Shown: positions 26,230 through 34,503 of the stretch, one piece after another
Layout: each line of letters begins with the position of its first letter
Position numbering within the stretch: the first letter of the stretch is position 1
Origin: Flavobacterium sp.
Lineage (GTDB): Bacteria; Bacteroidota; Bacteroidia; Flavobacteriales; Flavobacteriaceae
Assembly (NCBI RefSeq): GCF_013822155.1
Contig: NZ_PNJW01000007.1
Coordinates: 18,519 to 82,518 of the forward strand
Reading direction: 5' to 3'
DNA length: 64,000 bases
The notes under the pieces: model-generated
The model's input: only the letters and a program-made list of their open reading frames with translations
Database searches by the model: none
What the model was told of the DNA's origin: nothing
Translations under genes and position numbers: made by a program

Positions 26230-27377
26230 AAAAAATAGTTTACATATTAGATACTTTTGAAACCGGTGGAGCCGAAAAAAGTTTATTGGACATTGCCATT
26301 CAAAACAAAGCGGCAACGTCTTATTTTATAACGATTTATCGGGGTAATCAATTGGCTGAATTAGCAGCTAAAAATGGTATTACTGTTTTTCAACTTAATA
26401 ACGATGAAAAGTATGGTTTTTCAAAAGCGGTACAACAACTTATTCCAATCATCAAAGAAATTCAGCCTGATATCATCCATTCTACTTTATTTCGGGCCGA
26501 TATCATCGCCAGAAAGCTAAAGAAGCACTTTACTATTCCATTAATTTCCAGCTTGGTCAACAATTCCTATATTGAAGAGCGTTATTCCAAACTAACTACT
26601 TTAGGCAAATTAAAACTTTATGGTATTCAACAGCTGGATGCTTTTACGGCGAAGCATGTTGATTTATTTATCTCTAATTCAGAAACAATCAAAACGTCTA
26701 ATGCCAAGCATTTACATCTTAATCCGGAAAAAATTAAGGTTATTTTCAGAGGAAGAGATTTTGATAAGTTTCAACATAGTAACGAAGAACGGATTCATCA
26801 ACTTAAAAAAGAGTTGGGCATTCGTGATAATGACCAAGTTTTAGTAAACGTCAGTCGTTTATTAGAACGAAAAGGGCAACTCGATTTATTGGACGCTTTT
26901 AAGAACCTTTTACAAAAGCAACCCCAATTAAAATTGCTGATAGCCGGAGAAGGAGGTTATCGAAAAAATTTGGAAGCTAAGATAGCGGCTTATCAATTAC
27001 AGGACAACGTTCAACTTTTAGGGAATCGAAATGATATTCCCGATTTACTTCGTTTGGCTACTGTTTTTGTTTTTCCTACCCATTATGAAGGATTACCCGG
27101 AGCTTTAATTGAAGCTATGATGGCCAAAAAAATTATTGTTTGTTCGGATATTTCAGAAAATAAAGAATGTGTTACTTCAAAAGAAGCCGTTTTTTTTAAA
27201 AAAGGAGATGTATCTGATTTAGAAAATAAGTTGGAACAGGTTTTATCTAATCAAGCCCTTTATATTGACTTAGCTCAACATGCTCAACAAGTGGCCTATG
27301 ACAAATTCAGTATTGAAAGTATTGTTAAGCAGTATAATCAAACTTATGAAAGTTTAATTCGTTTTAACAAATCATGA
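26226..27377 (+). CDS. GT4-family glycosyltransferase
   Basis: This 383-residue GT-B fold enzyme has an N-terminal acceptor domain starting KKIVYILDTFETGGAEKSL. The C-terminal Glycos_transf_1 domain has VLVNVSRLLERKGQLDLLDAF, LLIAGEGGYRKNLE, VQLLGNRNDIPDLL and the nucleotide-sugar motif FPTHYEGLPGALIEAMMAKK (Glu-x7-Glu). The start codon is TTG at 26226, overlapping the upstream TGA. It probably adds one sugar to the lipid-linked repeat unit. Donor and acceptor are unknown. Confidence 0.93.
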   Translation: MKKIVYILDTFETGGAEKSLLDIAIQNKAATSYFITIYRGNQLAELAAKNGITVFQLNNDEKYGFSKAVQQLIPIIKEIQPDIIHSTLFRADIIARKLKKHFTIPLISSLVNNSYIEERYSKLTTLGKLKLYGIQQLDAFTAKHVDLFISNSETIKTSNAKHLHLNPEKIKVIFRGRDFDKFQHSNEERIHQLKKELGIRDNDQVLVNVSRLLERKGQLDLLDAFKNLLQKQPQLKLLIAGEGGYRKNLEAKIAAYQLQDNVQLLGNRNDIPDLLRLATVFVFPTHYEGLPGALIEAMMAKKIIVCSDISENKECVTSKEAVFFKKGDVSDLENKLEQVLSNQALYIDLAQHAQQVAYDKFSIESIVKQYNQTYESLIRFNKS

Positions 27378-28465
27378 TAATTTTTCAACTTATTCAAAAA
27401 CCACAACTTCGCGGGGCCGAGATGTTTGCGGCTCAACTTTCGCAAGAGTTGGAAAAAAGCGGACACACCGTTTTTTTGATTGCTCTTTTTCCCGGTGAAT
27501 CGGTTTTGCCTTTTTCGGGGACTTTACTTCCATTGAATCGCCCTATAGCTAAACGATGGACAGATTTTGAAGGTTGGAAGCAGTTCGCTATTTTAATTGA
27601 GCAACATCAACCGGATGTGATTCAATGCAATGCCGGTGATACGTTGAAATTTGCGGTTTTGTCTAAGCTTTTGCACCGTTGGAAAACCCCTTTGGTTGCT
27701 CGAAATGCCAGTATGGTCAGTTCTTATATTCACCATCCGGTTACCAAATGGATTAACGGTTTTTTTTATAAAAATACGCAGGCTATTATCTCGGTTTCTC
27801 AACTTTCGGCTATTGATATCAATGAATTATTTCCGGAAACAAAAAGCAAAACAACCGTTATTCCTATCGGGGTTCAATTTCAGGATAGTAAACCCGTTCA
27901 GTGGAAAAATGAAGGTAAAGCGAGTATAAACCTCATTCACGTTGGCGGTTTTACGTTTGAGAAAAACCATACGGGTTTACTGTCTATTTTTCAAAAATTC
28001 TTAGCGGCAAATCCGGAGGCTCATTTGCATTTATTGGGTGATGGTCCGTTGAGAGGTTCTGTTGAAGCACTGGTACAACAAAATAACCTAATTGATTTTG
28101 TTACTTTTTACGGGTTTGTGCCAAATGTAATTGATTATATTCACCATGCCGATGTTTTGGTTTTGCCGAGTGTTATTGAAGGATTGCCCGGCGTGATTTT
28201 AGAAGCTTTTTATGCTCAAACACCTGTGGTTGCCTATAATGTGGGAGGCGTTTCGGAAGTGTTGCAAAATAACGAAACGGGCTATTTGATTGAAAAAGGG
28301 GATGAAGAATCTTTTGTTTCGGCTATACGGAAGGCCATCGATCCTGTTGACTCGGTTGAAATGGTTAAAAAGGGACACCAACTCGTTGTACAAAAATTTA
28401 ATAATACCTACCTTGCCAAGCAGTTTGAAAAAACCTATTTAATGTTAACCAATGACAAAAATTAA
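27374..28465 (+). CDS. GT4-family glycosyltransferase
   Basis: This 363-residue GT-B enzyme starts MIIFQLIQKPQLRGAEMFAAQLSQELEKSG. Its C-terminal domain includes NLIHVGGFTFEKNHTGLLSIF, LHLLGDGPLRGSVEAL, FYGFVPNVIDYIHHADVLVLPS and VIEGLPGVILEAF (donor-binding Glu-x7-Glu). The ATG overlaps the previous stop as ATGA. It is a different subgroup from its neighbours and so probably makes a different linkage. Confidence 0.92.
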   Translation: MIIFQLIQKPQLRGAEMFAAQLSQELEKSGHTVFLIALFPGESVLPFSGTLLPLNRPIAKRWTDFEGWKQFAILIEQHQPDVIQCNAGDTLKFAVLSKLLHRWKTPLVARNASMVSSYIHHPVTKWINGFFYKNTQAIISVSQLSAIDINELFPETKSKTTVIPIGVQFQDSKPVQWKNEGKASINLIHVGGFTFEKNHTGLLSIFQKFLAANPEAHLHLLGDGPLRGSVEALVQQNNLIDFVTFYGFVPNVIDYIHHADVLVLPSVIEGLPGVILEAFYAQTPVVAYNVGGVSEVLQNNETGYLIEKGDEESFVSAIRKAIDPVDSVEMVKKGHQLVVQKFNNTYLAKQFEKTYLMLTNDKN

Positions 28466-29570
28466 AGTTTTACATATTATCAAATCATTGGGACGAGGGG
28501 GAGCAGAAATGTTGCTGCCGGAAACACTCAAAATGCATGATAAAACGGCTTTTGAGTTTCATTATATTTATTTTCTTCCGCAGAAAAATCAGATGGAAAA
28601 AGCCATTTTGGAAGCCGGCGGAAAGGTTACTTGTTTTCCGGCTAAAAATAATCTTTCACTAGTATTACAATATCCTAAAATCAGTACTTATTGTAAAGAG
28701 AATAAAATTCAACTTATTCATGCACATCTGCCTTGGGCTGGAGTGGTGGCCAGAATTGTTGGCAGACTCACTAAACTACCGGTTCTTTATACCGAACATA
28801 ATAATTTTGATCGGTATCATTTTTTAACTAAAGCGGTAAGTACAATAACTTATAAATACCAGACAAAAGTATTAGCCGTTTCAGAGGATGCCAAAACAGC
28901 CTTAGAAAAAAGAAATTTGTTTCATGATATAGTGTATGTTCCTAATGGCGTTAATACTTCCTTTTTTTTTAGAGAGAACAAGTTTAAAGCGATAGAAGAA
29001 GTGGACAACTTCAAAGAAAATAATAGTATTATTGGAACTGTTGCGGTCTTTAGAAAACAAAAACGATTAGCTATTTTTATAGAAGTGGCTCTTTTGGCTC
29101 AACAGAAAAATTTACCCTTCAAATTTTTGATGGTAGGAGATGGCCCTGAAATGGAGTCTATCAAAAATTTGATTGACCAATATAAACTTACGAATGTTTA
29201 CTTAGCCGGGCTTCAGGATCAACCGGCAAACTACATGCAATACATGGATGTTTTTCTTATTACGAGTGATTTTGAAGGGTTGCCTGTAGCTTTATTAGAA
29301 GCCATGAGCATGCAAATTGTTCCTTTTTGTACACCCGTTGGTGGAATTCCTACGATTATAAAAGACAATCAAAATGGTGTTTTATTAAAAAGTCAGGATC
29401 CGGCAGAAATACTGGATCAATTAGAAAATAAAATTGTAAAGGAAAAGGAAAATTTTATATCAATGAAAAACCAAGCAAGAGCTACGATACTTGCTGAGTA
29501 CAGTATACAAAGGATGGTGATTCAATTAGAAACTATATATGCAGAAGTGCTGAATGATGAAATCAACTAG
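28452..29570 (+). CDS. GT4-family glycosyltransferase (paralogue A of duplicated GT4-GNAT module)
   Basis: This 372-residue GT-B enzyme starts KIKVLHIIKSLGRGGAEMLL and has ENKIQLIHAHLPWAGVVARIVG, VYVPNGVNTSFF, VAVFRKQKRLAIF, FLMVGDGPEMESI and TSDFEGLPVALLEAMSMQ. It is strikingly similar to the gene at 32447, including the shared KIKVLHIIKSLGRGGAEMLL and IQLIHAHLPWAG. Both are followed by a homologous GNAT gene, so they form a duplicated two-gene module around asnB. It overlaps the previous gene by 14 bp and the next by 17 bp. Confidence 0.93.
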   Translation: MTKIKVLHIIKSLGRGGAEMLLPETLKMHDKTAFEFHYIYFLPQKNQMEKAILEAGGKVTCFPAKNNLSLVLQYPKISTYCKENKIQLIHAHLPWAGVVARIVGRLTKLPVLYTEHNNFDRYHFLTKAVSTITYKYQTKVLAVSEDAKTALEKRNLFHDIVYVPNGVNTSFFFRENKFKAIEEVDNFKENNSIIGTVAVFRKQKRLAIFIEVALLAQQKNLPFKFLMVGDGPEMESIKNLIDQYKLTNVYLAGLQDQPANYMQYMDVFLITSDFEGLPVALLEAMSMQIVPFCTPVGGIPTIIKDNQNGVLLKSQDPAEILDQLENKIVKEKENFISMKNQARATILAEYSIQRMVIQLETIYAEVLNDEIN

Positions 29571-30486
29571 TTTTATATATCAATTCGCAAAGCCAACAGA
29601 TGTTGAGCAAATTGTAACACTATTTAAACTTTGTTTAGGTATAGAAGGTGGTGCACCTACCTTGGCTTTTTGGAATTGGAAACATAATGAAAATCCTGCA
29701 GGGGTATCGCCTGTTATTTTGGCTTGGGATCAAGATAAACTTATCGGTATTAGAGCGTTTATGTGTTTTAAGTTTATAAAAAATAATGAATCGTATGTTG
29801 GATATAGACCTGTAGACACAGCAACCCACCCGGATTATCAAGGAAAAGGAATATTTAAAAATTTGACGTTGACTTTACTGGAAGAGTTAAAGAAGAAAGA
29901 AGAAAATGCTTTTGTCTTCAACACGCCAAATTCTAAGTCAAAACCGGGCTATTTGAAAATGGGTTGGATAGAATGGGGCAAACCTTTTCTTCAACTGATG
30001 CCTACCTTCTCTATTTTAGGGAATAGTTTTAAAAAAGACCAAGAGCGATTATTAAATTATGATTTTTCGACAATATCCAAACCTGAATCCAATCATTTAG
30101 CAGTATATAAGGATGCGGAATATTTAGCTTGGCGTTATCAAAAAATAAGCTTGCAACAGTATGGAATGAAAATAATGGACGTAAATAATACACAATATAC
30201 GATCATTTACAGACAGAAAAAGATTAAATTTTTGAATGAATTCAGAATATGTGATGTGCTAAAAAACAATACAATTTGTACTGAAATCTCAACTATTATT
30301 TTGTTTAAATTGTTTTTCTCCTTTGGTTTTGGAGTGCTCTCTTTTATCAATAAAAAAACATTTTGGTTTACTATAAAACTTAACAACAAAGCCCCAATGA
30401 TAACGTATAGAAAAATCAAAGAGGAGGATGCTATGCTGCTTTTCAATAAAGTTGATTTTAGTATTGGGGAATTAGAACTTTTTTAA
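29554..30486 (+). CDS. GNAT-family acyltransferase (module copy A)
   Basis: This 310-residue protein (start at the first or second ATG of 29554-29559) has a GNAT acetyl-CoA motif A, VDTATHPDYQGKGIFKNLTL (Q/RxxGxG/A variant). The segment VFNTPNSKSKPGYLKMGW lies at the usual motif-B position. The remainder to the C-terminal GELELF is an additional domain, so it is about twice the length of a simple GNAT. It probably N- or O-acylates a sugar precursor or repeat-unit residue. It is homologous to the gene at 33559, and both sit directly after a paralogous GT4 gene. Confidence 0.86.
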   Translation: MMKSTSFIYQFAKPTDVEQIVTLFKLCLGIEGGAPTLAFWNWKHNENPAGVSPVILAWDQDKLIGIRAFMCFKFIKNNESYVGYRPVDTATHPDYQGKGIFKNLTLTLLEELKKKEENAFVFNTPNSKSKPGYLKMGWIEWGKPFLQLMPTFSILGNSFKKDQERLLNYDFSTISKPESNHLAVYKDAEYLAWRYQKISLQQYGMKIMDVNNTQYTIIYRQKKIKFLNEFRICDVLKNNTICTEISTIILFKLFFSFGFGVLSFINKKTFWFTIKLNNKAPMITYRKIKEEDAMLLFNKVDFSIGELELF

Positions 30487-30488
30487 TT

Positions 30489-32324
30489 ATGTGTGGAATA
30501 TTTGGTTGTATAGGTGAAGTTTCAGATGCTCGTAAAGGAGCAATCTCTCAAAGTCTTTTTCATAGAGGCCCTGATAAACAGGCATTTGCTACGGTCAATG
30601 GGTTTACGCTGTTTCACAGTAGGCTCAGTATTATTGATAGTTCGGGGGGTAATCAACCTTTTTTAACAGACACCGTTGCTTTGGTTTTTAATGGGGAAAT
30701 TTATAACTATAAAGAACTAATTAAAACACATCAGTTACAGGTTAGTTCAAAGTCTGATACGGAAGTAATAATCCGTTTATATGAAAAACTAGGCAAAGAT
30801 TCTTTTCAATTTTTGGATGGTATGTTTGCCTTTTGTTTACTTGATTTAAAAACAAATGACGTTTTTTTAGTTCGGGATAGAGCGGGTAAAAAACCACTTT
30901 ATTACACACAGGGAGATAATTTTATGTTTTCAAGTGAGATGAAAGCATTTTTCGCTGCAGGTTTTAAAACCGGCATTCATACTGAAAACCTAAAAATGCA
31001 TTTACAAAAAGGTTTTGTTGCCGGAGAACCTACCATTTATGATGCAATTTACGAAGTTTTACCGGGCCACTTTTACCATTTTTCACCCGATGGGAATGTA
31101 CGTTCTAAAGTGCAATATTGGTCATACCAGGCGGTGTTAAAAAACACTAAACTTGTATCAAATGAACAAGAGGGTTTATCACTGTTAGATTCAAAGCTTC
31201 ATGCTGCCGTTGAAAAAAGAATGTTAGCGAGTGATTTGGAAGTTGGTGCTTTTTTAAGTGGTGGCATTGATAGTTCGTTAGTCTGTTCGCATGCTGTAAA
31301 AATCAACCCAGCTTTAAGAACATTTACTGTGCAAACCGGTGATGGGTTTGACGAATCTACTATTGCATCTGCCATTGCAAAACAATTAAAAACAAATCAT
31401 ACGGTATTGAAAATTGACGCTTCAAATTTAAAAAATGATTATGTCAAAATTTTATGTGCCTATGATGAGCCAATTATTGATGAGAGTATAATCCCTTCTT
31501 ATTATGTGGCTCAAGAAGCAAAAAAACACGTTACTGTTATTTTGAATGGAGATGGAGGTGATGAAGTTATGGGAGGATACAGAAGGCATTTATTGTATAA
31601 GCATTATCATGCTTTACAAATGTTACACTATCCGATTTCTTTACTTCAAAAAATGTTTCCTTCAACAGACGATAAAATGAGTTGGAAAAATTATATCAAA
31701 CGATTACACTCTTTTGCAACCTTGGATGAATCTCAAAAATATTTTTCTGCCACAACAGATTTATTTTATGATGCACCGGGTTTTAGAGAGCCGGTTGATT
31801 TGTATTGGAACCAAATTGTTGAAGAATCAAGCGATTTAAACACAAGCTTAGACAAAATATTATACCTTGATTTCATGGGTATTTTGCCTAAAATATTACT
31901 AAAAAAGATAGACATATCTACAATGCAACATGCCATTGAGGGAAGGTCTCCTTTTTTAGATACTAATTTTATAGAAGCAACAGCCGCAATTCCTCAACAT
32001 TTAAAAATAAAGGGTATTACGTCAAAATACTTATTGCGTAAATTAGTTCAGCAAAAAATACCCGGAGATTTTCATAAGTTACCCAAACGAGGTTTTGAGA
32101 TTTCAGTTCAAAAATTGCTGGAAACTGATTTAAAAGAAATGGCAACTGATTTATTGCATAGTCAGTCTCCTTTTTATAAAGAATTACTAGACGAACAATA
32201 CATAAAAAAGTATTATTTAAAAGCAAATTCTAAAGTAGATGAAGTAAAACGCTACAAAGGAATTTTTGCATTATTGAATTTAGAAATTTGGCATCAAAAT
32301 TTAAATCTAACCCAAAAATATTAA
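30489..32324 (+). CDS. asnB: Asparagine synthase-like glutamine amidotransferase (AsnB family)
   Basis: This 611-residue protein has an N-terminal class II glutaminase domain with nucleophile Cys2 (MCGIFGCIGEV) and HRGPDKQAF, SRLSIIDSSGGNQPF and VFNGEIYNYKEL. The C-terminal synthetase domain has the PP-loop SGGIDSS at about 257-263 and NGDGGDEVMGGYRRH. By family it makes asparagine from aspartate, glutamine and ATP. Its position inside a glycan operon with two sugar-acid dehydrogenases suggests that it amidates a uronic acid in the polymer instead, as proposed for WbpS-type proteins; that is inference. It ends the first transcriptional segment, followed by a 122-bp gap with a promoter-like region. 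Confidence 0.9.
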   Translation: MCGIFGCIGEVSDARKGAISQSLFHRGPDKQAFATVNGFTLFHSRLSIIDSSGGNQPFLTDTVALVFNGEIYNYKELIKTHQLQVSSKSDTEVIIRLYEKLGKDSFQFLDGMFAFCLLDLKTNDVFLVRDRAGKKPLYYTQGDNFMFSSEMKAFFAAGFKTGIHTENLKMHLQKGFVAGEPTIYDAIYEVLPGHFYHFSPDGNVRSKVQYWSYQAVLKNTKLVSNEQEGLSLLDSKLHAAVEKRMLASDLEVGAFLSGGIDSSLVCSHAVKINPALRTFTVQTGDGFDESTIASAIAKQLKTNHTVLKIDASNLKNDYVKILCAYDEPIIDESIIPSYYVAQEAKKHVTVILNGDGGDEVMGGYRRHLLYKHYHALQMLHYPISLLQKMFPSTDDKMSWKNYIKRLHSFATLDESQKYFSATTDLFYDAPGFREPVDLYWNQIVEESSDLNTSLDKILYLDFMGILPKILLKKIDISTMQHAIEGRSPFLDTNFIEATAAIPQHLKIKGITSKYLLRKLVQQKIPGDFHKLPKRGFEISVQKLLETDLKEMATDLLHSQSPFYKELLDEQYIKKYYLKANSKVDEVKRYKGIFALLNLEIWHQNLNLTQKY

Positions 32325-32354
32325 TTAGTAGTTTTTAAACATCAAAAGTGAATG

Positions 32355-32398
32355 TCTTTTGTTAAAAAGTTACACATCTTTTGTTCAAAAGCTATACA
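32355..32398 (+). repeat. 22-bp tandem direct repeat (two copies) in the asnB-GT4 gap
   Basis: Copies at 32355-32376 and 32377-32398 match at 19 of 22 positions (TCTTTTGTTxAAAAGxTAxA...). Copy 2 contains the perfect palindrome CTTTTG-TT-CAAAAG, and copy 1 has it with one mismatch. The two-helical-turn period and the position just before a promoter-like sequence suggest a regulator binding site. Confidence 0.6.
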
Positions 32399-32411
32399 TT
32401 AACTAACTTGC
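32381..32411 (+). promoter_or_regulatory. Putative internal promoter of the second half of the polysaccharide locus
   Basis: A TTG at 32381-32383 and TAACTTGC at 32404-32411, 20 bp apart, resemble TTG/TAnnTTTG with the -7 box one T short. The next gene starts at 32447, and this is the only gap above 60 bp within the locus. The TTG lies inside the second copy of the 22-bp repeat. Confidence 0.4.
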
Positions 32412-32446
32412 AAAACTGACAATTAATAACAGTCAAATCGATTTTA

Positions 32447-33562
32447 ATGCCAAAGATTAAAGTTTTACATATCATTAAATCACTTGGTCGCGGCGGTGCA
32501 GAAATGCTTTTGCAGGAAACGATTAAAAAGCATAATCAGCATGATTTTGAATTTCACTATCTTTATTTTTTACCTTGGAAAGACCAAATGGTTGAATCAA
32601 TTCAATCGGCAGGAGGTATAGTTACTTGTTTTTCCGCTAAAAATAATATATCACTGTTATGTCAATACCGAAGAATTATTAAGTATTGTCGTCAGCATCA
32701 AATTCAATTAATTCATGCTCATTTGCCTTGGGCAGGTTTTGTCAGTCGATTAGTGCATCGTTTAACCGGAATTCCATTATTATACACAGAGCACAACATT
32801 CAAGAACGGTATCATTTTGCAACTAAAATTATTAATAAATATACCTTTAACTGTCAATCTATGGGAATTGGTGTTTCAGAAGATGTTACCAATTCTATTC
32901 AAAAAAATATTTTTCCAATTATTCCTGTTCAAACTGTTTTAAATGGTGTAAATACAGAAAATTTTACCAGAAAAGGAACAACTGAACAGTCAGTGATTAG
33001 AAAGCAATTTGGCATACCTGATGATGCTTTTGTTGTAGGAACCGTGTCGGTTTTCCGTTTCCAAAAGCGGTTAGATTTATGGTTGGAAATTTTAAAAACC
33101 GCCGTTGATAAAGATGCTTCTGTTTACGGAATTATTGTAGGAGCCGGTCCATTACAAGCTGAATTGGAACAAAAACATAAAGCTTTGGGATTAGAAGGGA
33201 AAGTTTTTTTTGCAGGACTTCAAGTAGAAGTTAGGCCCTATTATGAAGCAATGGATAGTTTTATGATGTGTTCCTCTTTTGAAGGTTTGCCCATCGCCTT
33301 GCTTGAAGCCATGAGCATGGAGTGTGCTATTTTGACAACAGACGCCGGTGGAATTAAAGAAGTTGTTCGAAATAATCAAGAAGGGATGGTTGTATCCGTT
33401 GAAAATTGGGCGGAATTAGCCAATAAAATAGAGCTTGTTAAAGGGGATGACGAATTTTTAAAGAAATTACAGCAATCAGCCAGAATCAGAGTGATTGATT
33501 CTTTTAGTATGGATAATATGGTAGTAACTTTGGAAAGTTTATATCGAAAATATACATCATGA
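32447..33562 (+). CDS. GT4-family glycosyltransferase (paralogue B of duplicated GT4-GNAT module)
   Basis: This 371-residue GT-B enzyme has KIKVLHIIKSLGRGGAEMLL, HQIQLIHAHLPWAGFVSRLV, LYTEHNIQERYHFATKII, VSVFRFQKRLDLWLEIL, GIIVGAGPLQAELEQ and SSFEGLPIALLEAMSME (donor-binding Glu-x7-Glu). It is a clear paralogue of the gene at 28452 but divergent enough to have a distinct acceptor or donor. It is the first gene after the putative internal promoter. The next GNAT gene overlaps its stop by 4 bp. Confidence 0.93.
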   Translation: MPKIKVLHIIKSLGRGGAEMLLQETIKKHNQHDFEFHYLYFLPWKDQMVESIQSAGGIVTCFSAKNNISLLCQYRRIIKYCRQHQIQLIHAHLPWAGFVSRLVHRLTGIPLLYTEHNIQERYHFATKIINKYTFNCQSMGIGVSEDVTNSIQKNIFPIIPVQTVLNGVNTENFTRKGTTEQSVIRKQFGIPDDAFVVGTVSVFRFQKRLDLWLEILKTAVDKDASVYGIIVGAGPLQAELEQKHKALGLEGKVFFAGLQVEVRPYYEAMDSFMMCSSFEGLPIALLEAMSMECAILTTDAGGIKEVVRNNQEGMVVSVENWAELANKIELVKGDDEFLKKLQQSARIRVIDSFSMDNMVVTLESLYRKYTS

Positions 33563-34500
33563 CCATTCGTTTAGCCAAAATAGAAGACACCAATGCCATT
33601 GTTCAACTTTTAAAAGAAAGTTTGGGTGAAACGCTATTGAAAAAAACGACTACCATTTGGAATTATAAACATCATCAAAATCCATTTGGAGAATCCCCGG
33701 TTTTATTAGCAGAAGAAAATGGTCAAATTATTGGAGTAAGAGCTTTTATGCAATGGCAATGGCAAGATGGGAATACTATTTGGCAGGCTTATCGTGCAGT
33801 GGATACGGCGACTCATCCAAACCACCAAAGAAAAGGAATCTTTACAAAATTGACGCTTTTGGCTTTAGAGAATGTAGGAATTTCAAAAAAGTGTTTTGTT
33901 TTTAATACGCCCAATGAAAAAAGTCGTCCCGGTTATTTAAAAATGGGGTGGGTATCACTTGGTAAAATTAACATCAAAATTATTCCAACTTTTTTGTATG
34001 GTGTAAATTATTTGTTTTCTAAAGATGAAAAATATGCTATTTCAATGGGTGAAAATCAATTGCAATCACTTTGTGAGCAGCATAATGAAAGAATGAAAAA
34101 AGGTTCAGGATTATTTACCCCTAAGTCAGTAGATTATTTAAACTGGCGTTATAGAGACAATCCGATTCAATCGTATGAAATTATCACAGGGGATAATTGG
34201 TATATTGCAATGCATATCAAGAAACATACGTATTTTAATGAACTTCGAATTTCTGAAGTATTAGGAGCCGATAGTCCATCGGAAAGAAAACAAATTAGAA
34301 AAGTTGTCACTAAATTTGCACTTCAAAATCGGTGTTTATTAATTATTACAACAGAGCGTCAATTATTTTCACTAGGTTATTTTGGTGCAGTAGGGCCTAT
34401 ATTAACTTGTAGAGATTTAACTGAGAATGGCGTAATTCTTTCACAATCAAGAAATGAGAAAACATGGCAATATGCTTTGGGTGATCTCGAATTATTTTAA
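33559..34500 (+). CDS. GNAT-family acyltransferase (module copy B)
   Basis: This 313-residue protein has the GNAT motif VDTATHPNHQRKGIFTKLTLLAL and VFNTPNEKSRPGYLKMGWVSLG, and the same C-terminal ending (GDLELF) as the paralogue at 29554. Shared positions run through the whole length, including SVDYLNWRYRDNPIQSYEI against AEYLAWRYQKISLQQYGM. The likely role is acylation of a polymer sugar or its precursor. It is followed after 3 bp by a Wzy-like membrane protein. Confidence 0.86.
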   Translation: MTIRLAKIEDTNAIVQLLKESLGETLLKKTTTIWNYKHHQNPFGESPVLLAEENGQIIGVRAFMQWQWQDGNTIWQAYRAVDTATHPNHQRKGIFTKLTLLALENVGISKKCFVFNTPNEKSRPGYLKMGWVSLGKINIKIIPTFLYGVNYLFSKDEKYAISMGENQLQSLCEQHNERMKKGSGLFTPKSVDYLNWRYRDNPIQSYEIITGDNWYIAMHIKKHTYFNELRISEVLGADSPSERKQIRKVVTKFALQNRCLLIITTERQLFSLGYFGAVGPILTCRDLTENGVILSQSRNEKTWQYALGDLELF

Positions 34501-34503
34501 CAA

